Shown: in pieces, positions 45,740 to 54,224 of the stretch
Numbering within the stretch: position 1 is the first letter of the stretch
Layout: each line of letters opens with the position of its first letter
Origin: Ligilactobacillus sp. WC1T17
GTDB taxonomy: Bacteria > Bacillota > Bacilli > Lactobacillales > Lactobacillaceae
Direction: 5' to 3'
Length of the DNA stretch: 64,000 bases
Assembly: GCA_900110005.1 (NCBI GenBank)
Contig: FOCC01000005.1
Location: 81,868-145,867 of the forward strand
Notes under the pieces: model-generated
Told to the model about the DNA's origin: nothing
What the model saw: the letters and a program-made list of their open reading frames with translations, nothing else
The model's database searches: none
Translations under genes and position numbers: made by a program

Positions 45740-47560
45740 ATGTGTGGAATTGTCGGAATCACAGGTAAAAATGATAACGCTGTGGCCGTTTTAATCAACG
45801 GCCTTGAAAAATTGGAATATCGCGGCTATGACTCTGCTGGTATTTTTGTTACTGATAGTCAAGGTCAAGCCAACCTCGTTAAAGTTAAGGGTCGCATTGC
45901 TGACCTCAAAGATAAATTAACGCCTGATATCAAGGGTAATACCGGTATCGGTCATACCCGCTGGGCTACTCACGGTGTACCAAGCGAAAATAACGCCCAC
46001 CCTCACTATTCTGAAAATGGCCGTTTCTTCTTGGTACACAATGGTGTCATTGGCAACTTTAAAGAACTGAAGGACAAGTACTTAGCTGATGTTAAGTTTG
46101 TCAGTGAAACTGATACCGAAGTTGTCGTGCAATTAGTCGAACATTTTTCCAATGAAGGTTTGACCACTAAAGAAGCTTTCAAAAAGACTTTGAGCGTTAT
46201 TGACGCTTCTTCTTCTTACGCCTTCTTATTAATGGATAAAAATGAACCAGGCACCCTTTATGCCGCTAAGAGCAAAAGTCCGCTTTTGATTGCGGTAGGG
46301 CCTGATTTTAATGGTGTCTGCTCTGATGCCATGGCTATGTTAAAAGAAACACATGACTTTATCGAATTAACTGATGGCGATGTCGTTGTTTTAACCGCTT
46401 CTTCCATCGATATTGAAGATAAAGACGGCAACCATGTAGACCGCAAGCCTTTCCATGTTGATCAAGATGCCAGTGCTTCTGAAAAAGGCGCTTATGAACA
46501 CTACATGTTAAAAGAAATCGACGAACAACCAGCCGTTATGCGTAAAATAGCTTCAGCCTACCTCAATGAAGATGGCTCCATCAACATTGATGATGCTCTT
46601 CTCAAAGCAATGAATCAAAGCGACCGCCTTTATATCGTTGCTGCCGGTACCAGCTATCATGCCGGTTTGGTCGGACATGAACTTTTTGAAAAATTGGCTC
46701 ATATTCCAACTGAAGTCCATGTTGCATCTGAATTTGGCTACAATATGCCGCTGCTGTCTGAAAAGCCATTCTTCATCTTCTTATCACAAAGTGGCGAAAC
46801 AGCCGATAGCCGTCAAGTATTAGTACAGGTAAACGAATTAAACTACCCTAGCTTGACTATTACAAATGTAGCTAACTCAACCTTGTCACGTGAAGCTGAT
46901 TATACTTTACTCTTGCATGCCGGCCCTGAAATTGCGGTTGCTTCAACTAAAGCTTATACTGCTCAAATCGCTGTCGAAGCTGTCTTAGCTAAACGCTTGG
47001 GTGAAATCAAAGGTATCAAAGAAGCAGCACAATTTGATATCAAGGCTGATTTAACCACCGTCGCTAATGCTATGCAGACCATGGTTGATGAAAAGCATGA
47101 TATTGAAGCTTTGGCTAAGCAAAACTTAAATACTACCCGCAATGCCTTTTACATTGGGCGTGCCATTGACTACGATACAGCTATTGAAGCAGCCCTTAAG
47201 TTAAAAGAAGTTTCCTACGTGCAAACAGAAGGCTTTGCTTCTGGTGAACTGAAGCATGGTACGATTGCCTTGATTGAAGAAGGCACACCTGTTATTGCCA
47301 TCATCACTGATCCTAAAACAGCAGCTCATACAAGAAGCAACGTCCAAGAAGTTATTGCCCGTGGTGCTAATGTCATCATTATTACCAGCGAAAGCTTAGC
47401 TCAACCAGGCGATCAAATCGTCTTGCCGGATGTTAATCCGCTTTTGACACCATTGGTTTCAATTGTGCCCGCACAATTATTAGCTTACTACACCAGCAAG
47501 CAAAGAGGTTATGATGTTGATAAGCCACGCAACCTCGCTAAGAGTGTTACTGTTGAATAA
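45740..47560 (+). CDS. glmS: Glutamine--fructose-6-phosphate aminotransferase
   Basis: Makes glucosamine 6-P from fructose 6-P and glutamine, the first step to UDP-GlcNAc. 606 residues. The N-terminal Ntn glutaminase begins MCGIVGITG (nucleophile Cys2); two SIS sugar-isomerase domains follow ([23 protein letters not shown]) and the C terminus is [13 protein letters not shown], as in known GlmS. No glmS ribozyme is seen in the 130-base leader; instead two NagR-like operators flank the promoter. Confidence 0.97.
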   Translation: MCGIVGITGKNDNAVAVLINGLEKLEYRGYDSAGIFVTDSQGQANLVKVKGRIADLKDKLTPDIKGNTGIGHTRWATHGVPSENNAHPHYSENGRFFLVHNGVIGNFKELKDKYLADVKFVSETDTEVVVQLVEHFSNEGLTTKEAFKKTLSVIDASSSYAFLLMDKNEPGTLYAAKSKSPLLIAVGPDFNGVCSDAMAMLKETHDFIELTDGDVVVLTASSIDIEDKDGNHVDRKPFHVDQDASASEKGAYEHYMLKEIDEQPAVMRKIASAYLNEDGSINIDDALLKAMNQSDRLYIVAAGTSYHAGLVGHELFEKLAHIPTEVHVASEFGYNMPLLSEKPFFIFLSQSGETADSRQVLVQVNELNYPSLTITNVANSTLSREADYTLLLHAGPEIAVASTKAYTAQIAVEAVLAKRLGEIKGIKEAAQFDIKADLTTVANAMQTMVDEKHDIEALAKQNLNTTRNAFYIGRAIDYDTAIEAALKLKEVSYVQTEGFASGELKHGTIALIEEGTPVIAIITDPKTAAHTRSNVQEVIARGANVIIITSESLAQPGDQIVLPDVNPLLTPLVSIVPAQLLAYYTSKQRGYDVDKPRNLAKSVTVE

Positions 47561-47562
47561 AT

Positions 47563-47597
47563 AAAAAAAGCTGAAACAATTGTTTCAGCTTTTTTTA
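47563..47597. terminator. Bidirectional terminator (glmS / nagB)
   Basis: Palindrome of about 17 pairs with A7 and T7 ends, between the convergent glmS and nagB genes. Confidence 0.9.
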
Positions 47598-48302
47598 TTT
47601 GCTTAATTTGCTGGCAGCTTCTTCATCTAAAATAAAGTATACATTCGGATGTTTCTGCAGAATACTTGCTGGTACATTAGGGGTAACGGGGCCTTCAATG
47701 GTTTTTTGAATAGCATCAGCTTTATTCATGCCATATGCTTCCAATAAGATGGTTTTAGCCTGCATAATTTCGCCAATCCCCATCGAATAAGCATACCGCG
47801 GCACATCAGCTTCGTTGGCAAAAAAGCGGGCATTAGCATTAAGCGTCGATTCCGTTAATTTAATCTTACGGGTAGTCCCATCAAAGGGAGAACCTGGTTC
47901 ATTAAAGCCAATGTGGCCGTTACGCCCAATTCCCAACAATTGAAAATCAACCGGATTTTGCGCAATTATCCGACTATACCGTTGACATTCTTCATCTGCA
48001 TCTTCGTTGGTTCCATCAGGCAAATAGGAATGCTTAAAGGGTTTTTGCTTAAATAAATGTTCAACCATGTAACTGTAATAACTTTGTGGGTCATTATGGC
48101 TTAAGCCAACATATTCATCTAAGTTAATGGAAATTGCTTCACTAAAATCAAGATCACTTTGACATAAGGCTTGGTAAGTTGTATTGGGTGTGCTGCCTGT
48201 AGCTAAGCCAAACACGTGCGCCCCTTGTTTAACCTGATCTTTAAACAAGGCTAATGCTTCTTGGCCACCTTCTATTTCATCTTTGACGCGGATAATCTTC
48301 AT
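47595..48302 (-). CDS. nagB: Glucosamine-6-phosphate deaminase
   Basis: Converts glucosamine 6-P to fructose 6-P and ammonia, the catabolic counterpart of GlmS. About 235 residues, the short Gram-positive form. Motifs are GLATGSTPNTTY, NLDEYVGL and GIGRNGHIGFNEP. GAGAGG lies upstream of two consecutive ATG codons; the second (48302, MKIIRVKDE) has the better eight-base spacing and the family start. A perfect operator palindrome shared with glmS lies about 22 bases upstream. Confidence 0.95.
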   Translation of the reverse strand: MKIIRVKDEIEGGQEALALFKDQVKQGAHVFGLATGSTPNTTYQALCQSDLDFSEAISINLDEYVGLSHNDPQSYYSYMVEHLFKQKPFKHSYLPDGTNEDADEECQRYSRIIAQNPVDFQLLGIGRNGHIGFNEPGSPFDGTTRKIKLTESTLNANARFFANEADVPRYAYSMGIGEIMQAKTILLEAYGMNKADAIQKTIEGPVTPNVPASILQKHPNVYFILDEEAASKLSK

Positions 48303-48324
48303 CATAATCGCCTCTCTTAAATCC

Positions 48325-48346
48325 ATTATTGGTCTATACCAATAAT
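48325..48346. promoter_or_regulatory. Amino-sugar (NagR-like) operator of nagB
   Basis: ATTATTGGT, CTAT, ACCAATAAT: perfect 9-bp arms with a four-base spacer just upstream of the nagB ribosome site. It has the same core as the glmS operators. Confidence 0.75.
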
Positions 48347-48365
48347 AGCTCTTTCAGCGCTAAAA

Positions 48366-48379
48366 TGCAAGTGCTTACA
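48366..48379. promoter_or_regulatory. cre-like site before nagB
   Basis: TGCAAGTGCTTACA matches the cre pattern TGNAANCGNTNWCA except for TG in place of the central CG. It fits CcpA control of amino-sugar use. Confidence 0.4.
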
Positions 48380-48381
48380 CT

Positions 48382-48410
48382 AAAAAAAGGACCGGCTTTT
48401 AAACCAGTCC
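48382..48410 (-). terminator. Terminator after adhE
   Basis: 7-bp stem with one G-U pair (48389-48395 with 48404-48410) followed on the minus strand by T7. Confidence 0.75.
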
Positions 48411-48443
48411 CTTCAAACAGGAAGTTCTAATTATTTATCAGCT

Positions 48444-51140
48444 TTAGAATTGATCAATCAAAAGTTGGCGGATTTCTTCGATGCTTGGCTGCCGTGGGTT
48501 AGCCGTCGTGCATTGATCGTTGTAAACCAGGTCGCACAACTTGTCTAAGGAAGCATCAAAGGCTTCTTTAGTAACCCCATTGGCTGACAAGGTTGGTGTG
48601 ACATCAACAGCTTTCATCAAAGCATCAATCTTGTCGCACAAAGCTTCAACTAATTCAGCATCATTCTTGCCTTTAAGGCCAAGTGAACGCGCAATATCAG
48701 CATAATCCTTTTGTCCACGGTAAACTTCATAGCGTGGGAATGGTGTCCGCTTAACCTTGCCTGAAACCCCATTGAAGCGGATAACATGCTGCATAGCAAT
48801 CGAGATGGCCAACCCATGAGGAAGTCCAAATTCACCGCCAGTCTTGTGAGCTAAGGAGTGGTTAATCCCTAAGAAGGCGTTGGCAAAGGCCATACCACCT
48901 AAAGTAGCTGCATAGTGCATATTTTCACGGGCTTTTTCGCCTTCACGCGTAGGATTTTTTGGATCATACTTGTAGGATGCTTCCAAGTTTTCAAAGACTA
49001 ACTTAATTGCCTGCAAAGACCATGGACGCGTGAAATCAGAAGCCATTACTGAAACATATGATTCTAAAGCGTGGGATAACGTATCAAGTCCTGACCAAGC
49101 AACGGTCCGCTTTGGCACTGTCATGACAAATTCAGGATCGACAATCGCTACTTGCGGTGTCATTTCGTAGTCAGTCAATGGATACTTCACATGAGTCTTA
49201 TCATCGGTAATAACGGCATATGGTGTCACTTCAGAACCAGTCCCTGAAGTTGTTGGAATGCAGAATAATTTTGTCTTAGTACCATGGTGGAACTTCACAA
49301 TCCGTTTGCGGATATCAACGAATTTTTGTTGCAAACGGGTAAAGATTTCACTCACTGCTTCATAACTGGACAAGAAGCCTGGTTCTTGTTCTAAGGAGTA
49401 TTCATACAAATAACGGGCAATCTTAGCCGCATCCATAGCTGAACCACCACCAATAGCTAAAATGGTATCTGGTTCAAACTCTTCCATTTGACGCGCAATT
49501 TCCATCGCTTGTCCCAAGGTAGGATCGGGGCGAACAGAGCCGTAAATGCTCGTTTTGACCGGGTTGTCACGCGCTTCTAATTGATCATAGAGTTTATCAA
49601 CAAAGCCGAATTTAACCATTCCCGGATCAGCCACGATTAAAACGCGACTCATCTTTTCGCTTTCATCAGTCAAGTATGACAAAGCATTCTTTTCGTAGTA
49701 GATTTTTTCTGGTAAACGAATCCATTGTGGACGGTTACGCCGCTTAGCAACCGTCTTAACGTTTAAAAGATCCGCTGTTGATAAGTTATGTGACAATGAA
49801 TTCTTCCCCCATGAACCTGTGCCTAATGTCAGTGATGGACGCAAAGCATCTGTATAAATATCGCCAATCCCACCGATTGAGTCTGGTTGGTTGACTAAAA
49901 TACGGGCAGCTTTAGTTTGATCAGCAAATTCATCGATAAATGGATCGACCTGCGAACCGATTTGGATGGCGGCGTTGTGGCCAGCCCCTTGATAATCAAG
50001 CAATGCAGCTACTATCTTAATCCCGTCTTGACGATCTTTAGCCTTATAGATTGAAAGAAGCGGTGATAATTTTTCAGATGATAAAGCTTCACCAATGTTC
50101 TTTGAATCAAGTTCAAACATGATGACATCTTTGTCTGCCGGCAATTTAATACCTGCATTTTCAGCAATCCATTGGGCGGAACGGCCAGCTACCGGTCCAT
50201 TAACCCCGTGGCGTTCGTTAAAGACAAAATCAGCCAACTTCTTGTAGTCTTTCTTTGGCAGCATATAAGCGCCTTTTTCTTCCATCTTTTTAACCCAATC
50301 ATTATAAATAGGTGCTTCAATGACAGCGGAATTTTCCGTTGCACAAATCATCCCATTATCAAAGCGCTTAGACAAAAGCATATCTTCAACTGCCCGGTCA
50401 AGATCAGCGGTATGATCAACAAAGACAGCCCCATTACCAGCACCAACACCCATAGATGGGTTGCCTGATTTCAAAGCAGCATTAACCATGCCAGGCCCGC
50501 CAGTAGCTAAAATCGAAGCAATCTTGCGGTTTTGAATCAAGGCCGTAGTATTTTCCAAAGTAGAAGTTTCAATCCATTGGATAATGTCTTTGGGTGCCCC
50601 GGCAGCCACCGCTGCATCATAGATGATTTTTGCAGCATGAATGGAGCATTTTACTGCTTGCGGATGGAAAGAAAAGACGATAGCATTTCTGGTCTTTAAA
50701 GCCATCAACGCTTTAAACATCGTTGTTGAAGTTGGGTTGGTTGTTGGCACAATTCCGGCTAAAATTCCCAAAGGTGCAGCAATTTGGACTTGGCCTTTAA
50801 TCTTGTCTTCAGAAATAATGCCGACCGTTTTTTCGTCTTTAATCGAATTATAAATATTTTCAGTGGCAAAACGATTCTTGGTATCTTTATCTTCAACCAC
50901 CCCACGGCCAGTTTCATCTACAGCTTCATGTGCTAACATCAAAGCTGCTTCTGAGCCGGCCAAAGCAGCGGCTGCAACAATCTTATCAACTTGGTCTTGG
51001 GTAAAGTGGGCATAGAGTTTTTCTGCTTCTTCAGCCTTATCGACTAAAGCGCCAGTATATTCGCGTGCTGCTTCCATACGGGCAGCTTTTTCTTCTTCTG
51101 TCAAAACTTTTTTCTTTGGTTTTGTTGCTACTTGGACCAT
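48444..51140 (-). CDS. adhE: Bifunctional acetaldehyde-CoA/alcohol dehydrogenase
   Basis: 898 residues. The N-terminal acylating aldehyde dehydrogenase (about 30-450) has catalytic Cys266 in DNGMICATENS. The C-terminal iron-dependent alcohol dehydrogenase (about 465-898) has GGGSAMDAAK and the metal site NHSLAHKTGGEFGLPHG. It reduces acetyl-CoA to ethanol and reoxidises two NADH; such proteins form spirosome filaments. GGGAGG precedes the ATG. The promoter (TTGAAA, 17 bases, TATTAT on the minus strand) is overlapped by a Rex-like box, which fits redox control. Confidence 0.97.
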   Translation of the reverse strand: MVQVATKPKKKVLTEEEKAARMEAAREYTGALVDKAEEAEKLYAHFTQDQVDKIVAAAALAGSEAALMLAHEAVDETGRGVVEDKDTKNRFATENIYNSIKDEKTVGIISEDKIKGQVQIAAPLGILAGIVPTTNPTSTTMFKALMALKTRNAIVFSFHPQAVKCSIHAAKIIYDAAVAAGAPKDIIQWIETSTLENTTALIQNRKIASILATGGPGMVNAALKSGNPSMGVGAGNGAVFVDHTADLDRAVEDMLLSKRFDNGMICATENSAVIEAPIYNDWVKKMEEKGAYMLPKKDYKKLADFVFNERHGVNGPVAGRSAQWIAENAGIKLPADKDVIMFELDSKNIGEALSSEKLSPLLSIYKAKDRQDGIKIVAALLDYQGAGHNAAIQIGSQVDPFIDEFADQTKAARILVNQPDSIGGIGDIYTDALRPSLTLGTGSWGKNSLSHNLSTADLLNVKTVAKRRNRPQWIRLPEKIYYEKNALSYLTDESEKMSRVLIVADPGMVKFGFVDKLYDQLEARDNPVKTSIYGSVRPDPTLGQAMEIARQMEEFEPDTILAIGGGSAMDAAKIARYLYEYSLEQEPGFLSSYEAVSEIFTRLQQKFVDIRKRIVKFHHGTKTKLFCIPTTSGTGSEVTPYAVITDDKTHVKYPLTDYEMTPQVAIVDPEFVMTVPKRTVAWSGLDTLSHALESYVSVMASDFTRPWSLQAIKLVFENLEASYKYDPKNPTREGEKARENMHYAATLGGMAFANAFLGINHSLAHKTGGEFGLPHGLAISIAMQHVIRFNGVSGKVKRTPFPRYEVYRGQKDYADIARSLGLKGKNDAELVEALCDKIDALMKAVDVTPTLSANGVTKEAFDASLDKLCDLVYNDQCTTANPRQPSIEEIRQLLIDQF

Positions 51141-51187
51141 ATAAAATACCTCCCAAAAATCACTTGTTAAATCACTATTTTTCTTAA

Positions 51188-51203
51188 TGTGAAAAACTTC
51201 ACT
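51188..51203. promoter_or_regulatory. Rex-like operator over the adhE start site
   Basis: TGTGAA, AAAC, TTCACT: GTGAA and TTCAC are perfect inverted arms with the four-base spacer of the Rex consensus TTGTGAANNNNTTCACAA. The box starts four bases downstream of the adhE -10. Confidence 0.6.
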
Positions 51204-51206
51204 AAT

Positions 51207-51235
51207 ATAATATAACTAAATGATAGCGATTTCAA
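51207..51235 (-). promoter_or_regulatory. Promoter of adhE
   Basis: On the minus strand TTGAAA (plus 51230-51235), 17-base spacer, TATTAT (plus 51207-51212). Confidence 0.65.
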
Positions 51236-51446
51236 GCATTTTGGATAACTTTTTTCTAAAAATACAAAACTTTTTTGCCGTCAAACCGCCAAAAAGCTTT
51301 TATATCAGCTTTTTTAAATAATTTTAACCGTTTACAAAAATTAACTTAAATTGAATATTATTGTGCATATTTCACAAAAATATTTATTTTTTTAACGTTT
51401 GATCTTCCAAAACGTATTCGGGGCTAAGTTAAAATCCGGTCTTAAC
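51236..51446. other. Intergenic stretch between the adhE promoter and the flavodoxin gene
   Basis: AT-rich, no ribosome-site-bearing open frame. It contains TTGTG/CACAA arms at 51361-51377 with a seven-base spacer (one short of the Rex pattern) and TAAGTTAA/TTAACTTA arms at 51425-51449 without a T run. Confidence 0.45.
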
Positions 51447-51863
51447 TTAATCAAAGCATAAAAAGTCTGACTGTTCTATCAATTCGGACTTCCAACGCTC
51501 TAATTCGGTCTGAAGGTTCAGCGGATCACCCGCACAGGTTACAAAAAAAGTTACGCTTTTGCCGCCAAAATCATTTTCTTTTAAAAATTGGCAAACACAA
51601 GCTGGCAAGTGCCCCCAATAAGTCGGAGTGCCGATAATCACTTCAGAATACTTTTCCCACAAGTCGCGGTCTATCCCCTTAATCGCCCTCGTTTTGCCAA
51701 ATAAAACTTCATCTTGACTTACCGCCTGCAATTTTCTGAATTCATCCGGATAAGGTTGATCAGGCTGTATCCGATGATACTTTACCAAATGCTGCTGTTC
51801 AATCCGCTCAGCAATCATTTTGGTATTGCCGCTTTTTGAAAAATAAACCACTAATTTTTCCAT
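51447..51863 (-). CDS. Flavodoxin-family protein
   Basis: 138 residues. The FMN phosphate loop is YFSKSGNTKMIAERI at the N terminus; IIGTPTYWGHLP and FFVTCAGDP match the other FMN-contact loops. It is a small electron carrier or flavodoxin-like reductase. The activase protein at 40.8-45.1 kb may need an electron donor, but nothing in the sequence ties the two together. Confidence 0.85.
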   Translation of the reverse strand: MEKLVVYFSKSGNTKMIAERIEQQHLVKYHRIQPDQPYPDEFRKLQAVSQDEVLFGKTRAIKGIDRDLWEKYSEVIIGTPTYWGHLPACVCQFLKENDFGGKSVTFFVTCAGDPLNLQTELERWKSELIEQSDFLCFD

Positions 51864-51913
51864 TTAATCAACATTTTAGCATCTGAAATTTTAAGATGTC
51901 GTGAACAAACTAT

Positions 51914-51943
51914 AAAAAGAGGTTGGAAAACCAACCTCTTTTT
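51914..51943 (-). terminator. Terminator after the glycosyltransferase
   Basis: 13-bp perfect arms (51914-51926 with 51931-51943), loop aaaa, with T5 on the minus strand. Confidence 0.88.
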
Positions 51944-51944
51944 T

Positions 51945-52961
51945 CTAATTAAATCCATAAATTTTTCTTGCCAAACGGTAAATATCAATCGCTGTTCGAC
52001 GTCCTAAACGACCTGGCAAATGCAACCCAATGCCTAAGGCCCCGCGCATCAGTTTATGATATAATTTCAAATCATGTTCTTTAATATAATGCCACAAAGC
52101 TTTTTTCTTCTCAAGACTGGCTTTTGACCCCTCACGGATTAATAAAATCGATGATACTGCGGTGATAACTTCTAAATAACGCTCCATATATTTGCCCACG
52201 CTGGTTTTTAAATCAACGTTGTTGGCAAAATAATCAACCATACGCCGGTTAACAAATAATTGCTGTTCAATCCGGCTAATCATTACCTTTTCATTGACCG
52301 ACTGATCTTCGCGGCCGATGAAATAATGGTATAAAGTCACATCCATATAGTACATCCGCTTGACATGCTGCAACGGTTCAAATACATATAAATTATCAAC
52401 ATAAAAAGTGTGTGCAGGCAGCTCTAATTTAGCTTCATCGCGCACTAAACCAGTGCGATAAGTCACCGAATGCATCAATAAATACTTGCGCAAGGTAAAA
52501 TGGGTTTCATCCCAGGAAAAGACTTTATTTTTTGGAATACATTTGCGGTATTCCATAATTTTTTTGTGCTTAACCCCCTGCTTATCATACATATAATTGG
52601 TGATAAACATATCAAGATTCATTTCATCTTCAATTGATTTTTTCAAGAAAGCGACAACTTTCGGAAAAGCTTTACCATCTAACCAGTCATCACTATCAAC
52701 AACGCGGACATAATAACCTGAAGCATGTCTAATTCCCGTATTAACAGCTTGACCATGCCCTCCGTTTTCTTGGTGCACTGCTTTGACTAACGTTGGGTAG
52801 CGGTTGGCATAAGCATCAATTTTTTCTGCGGTTTTATCCTTTGAACCATCATCCACCAAAATAATTTCGACGTCTTCACCGCCTAGCAGTAGCGACTGTA
52901 TACATCGATCCATGTAGGCTGCTGAATTATAGCAAGGCACTACAATGCTTAATACTTTCAT
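51945..52961 (-). CDS. Family 2 glycosyltransferase
   Basis: 338 residues. GT-A fold: IVVPCYNSAAYMDRCIQSLL, ILVDDGSKDKTAEKI and the DxD-type YVRVVDSDDWLDG (about residues 85-97). The C-terminal 140 residues are helical and basic with no clear membrane span, so it is a cytoplasmic or membrane-associated sugar transferase. No polysaccharide gene cluster surrounds it; the acceptor is unknown. Confidence 0.9.
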   Translation of the reverse strand: MKVLSIVVPCYNSAAYMDRCIQSLLLGGEDVEIILVDDGSKDKTAEKIDAYANRYPTLVKAVHQENGGHGQAVNTGIRHASGYYVRVVDSDDWLDGKAFPKVVAFLKKSIEDEMNLDMFITNYMYDKQGVKHKKIMEYRKCIPKNKVFSWDETHFTLRKYLLMHSVTYRTGLVRDEAKLELPAHTFYVDNLYVFEPLQHVKRMYYMDVTLYHYFIGREDQSVNEKVMISRIEQQLFVNRRMVDYFANNVDLKTSVGKYMERYLEVITAVSSILLIREGSKASLEKKKALWHYIKEHDLKLYHKLMRGALGIGLHLPGRLGRRTAIDIYRLARKIYGFN

Positions 52962-53056
52962 TTATTGCACTTTCCTCTTCCTAATTATGTACATAGTCAA
53001 ATATAGCAAACATACCTTAAATCAGCAAGCAAGATTGAAATTTATTGATTTTAATC

Positions 53057-53085
53057 TTGACTAATTTTGGAAACTATATTATACT
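53057..53085 (+). promoter_or_regulatory. Consensus promoter of the small RNA
   Basis: TTGACT (53057-53062), 17-base spacer, TATACT (53080-53085). The -10 lies inside an inverted repeat, GGAAACTA (53069-53076) and TAGTTTCC (53090-53097). Confidence 0.75.
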
Positions 53086-53091
53086 AAAATA

Positions 53092-53246
53092 GTTTCCGGG
53101 AACGCAATGAGGTAGCTCCTCATTGTATATAAGCGCTTGTATTGATTAAACTCCCTATAAAATCAATACCCCAGGTCCGATTTCTTTTTCAAGCAGTACC
53201 TTTCCCAGGTACCATCCCGGTTTGAAAGAGGAGTCGGTTTTTTTTT
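53092..53246 (+). ncRNA. Probable unannotated small RNA, about 155 nt
   Basis: No open frame with a ribosome site is present, yet the region has a consensus promoter, a chain of stable stems and a strong intrinsic terminator. Stems: CAATGAGG/CCTCATTG (53105-53125), TATTGATT/AATCAATA (53140-53168), and a 14-pair stem with three G-U pairs, 53177-53190 with 53224-53237, enclosing GTACC/GGTAC and followed by T9. CCGGGA near 53096 could also pair with TCCCGG near 53215. Flanking genes both run on the minus strand, so it is not a leader of either; the next plus-strand gene starts 600 bases on. Length is in the range of 6S RNA, but I see no decisive 6S signature. SRP RNA and T-box signatures are absent. 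Confidence 0.65.
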
Positions 53247-53273
53247 ATACCTAAAAATAACTTTCCCTGTCTT

Positions 53274-53732
53274 TTACTTAAATTTCAACCCTAAGAGGGA
53301 AATAATCACATAAGCCATGCCGCTTGCAATCACCGGCCCAGCCGCCACTCCTTTTAAAAAGACCACCCCTAAAATGGTACCAATCACCAGCATTACCGTA
53401 ACTTGCGGCACGTCAGCCAATTGAGCCACCCCATATTTGGATAAAACAGCCACTAAGATACCGCATAAAACAGCAATCCAACCTGCCGGCAATTTAAAAG
53501 CTTTAACCATATCCTGCAGCGTAATTTGACCTGTTGCAATTGGAACTAAAATGGCAATTGAAATAATTGTCACCCCGAAATTAATCCCTTTAGCCTGCAA
53601 AATCCCCCACAATTTATCAGCAAAAGGAAATAATTTAATGGCGCTGACCACAATGGCTGCTACCATTAAGGATTGATTTTTCCCGAAAAAAGCTGCCAAA
53701 AAAATCAGCAGTAAAAATAACCATGTTTCCAT
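53274..53732 (-). CDS. DUF441 family membrane protein
   Basis: 152 residues, four to five hydrophobic spans, of the DUF441/YeaL-YtwI family. Typical segments are [21 protein letters not shown] and the Gly-rich C terminus [20 protein letters not shown]. Function unknown. AGGAG ten bases before the ATG at 53732 sets the start; the frame continues 11 codons upstream without a better site. It is divergent from the XRE gene. Confidence 0.85.
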   Translation of the reverse strand: METWLFLLLIFLAAFFGKNQSLMVAAIVVSAIKLFPFADKLWGILQAKGINFGVTIISIAILVPIATGQITLQDMVKAFKLPAGWIAVLCGILVAVLSKYGVAQLADVPQVTVMLVIGTILGVVFLKGVAAGPVIASGMAYVIISLLGLKFK

Positions 53733-53814
53733 AAAACACTCCTCTTTAACTTGTACTATATTCATAATATATATATATATATTATATTATATTATCTTTG
53801 AAATGGTACTATTT

Positions 53815-53828
53815 TATACTAAAGTATA
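53815..53828. promoter_or_regulatory. Palindrome upstream of the XRE gene
   Basis: TATACT, AA, AGTATA: perfect 6-bp arms, 28 bases before the XRE ATG and within its likely promoter. It is a candidate autoregulatory site. Confidence 0.4.
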
Positions 53829-53855
53829 GTTATTCATATAAAAGGAGTCAATCTA

Positions 53856-54200
53856 ATGGACAATTCGCAACTTGACTTGGGAGCTAAAATCCGCCAGTAC
53901 CGGCAGCAAGCCGGCCTGACTCAAGAAGAATTAGCGGAACAAAGCTCTCTTTCCGTCAATTATATTTCTAAAATTGAACGCTCAAAAAAGACAAACGTCA
54001 GCATTGAAAAATTAAGCAACATTTGTCAGACCCTCAACATTTCTTTAGCCGAAATGTTTAACAGTCAAGACAACATTTCCTCCAAACAACTTACTCCTAA
54101 TGCTTTTAAATTAGTTGAATATCTCAAGAATCATTATAAAAATCGTGACTTGGATGCTATCTGCGGTCAAGTTCTTAATCTGCTAAAAACTTTAAACTAA
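53856..54200 (+). CDS. XRE-family regulator
   Basis: 114 residues. An HTH_3 domain fills residues 9-65 (IRQYRQQAGLTQEELAEQS, SLSVNYISKIERSK); a 45-residue tail follows with no known domain. AAAGGAG precedes the ATG. The target is not known; it faces the DUF441 gene and has a palindrome in its own upstream region. Confidence 0.88.
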   Translation: MDNSQLDLGAKIRQYRQQAGLTQEELAEQSSLSVNYISKIERSKKTNVSIEKLSNICQTLNISLAEMFNSQDNISSKQLTPNAFKLVEYLKNHYKNRDLDAICGQVLNLLKTLN

Positions 54201-54224
54201 AAAAGGCGCTAGGCCTTTTTTTTA
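54199..54224. terminator. Bidirectional terminator (XRE / MATE)
   Basis: Arms aaaaaaggc (54199-54207) and gcctttttt (54213-54221) between convergent genes. Confidence 0.78.

Noticed and set aside
51361..51377. Second Rex-like site, TTGTG/CACAA arms upstream of adhE
   Set aside because: The spacer is seven bases, one short of the Rex consensus, and the inner bases do not match.
53130..53145. cre-like string around AAGCGCTT inside the small RNA region
   Set aside because: Two mismatches to the consensus and located inside the transcript; chance match is likely.
53763..53800. AT dinucleotide tract before the XRE gene
   Set aside because: Simple low-complexity repeat; could be phase-variable but nothing in the context shows it.
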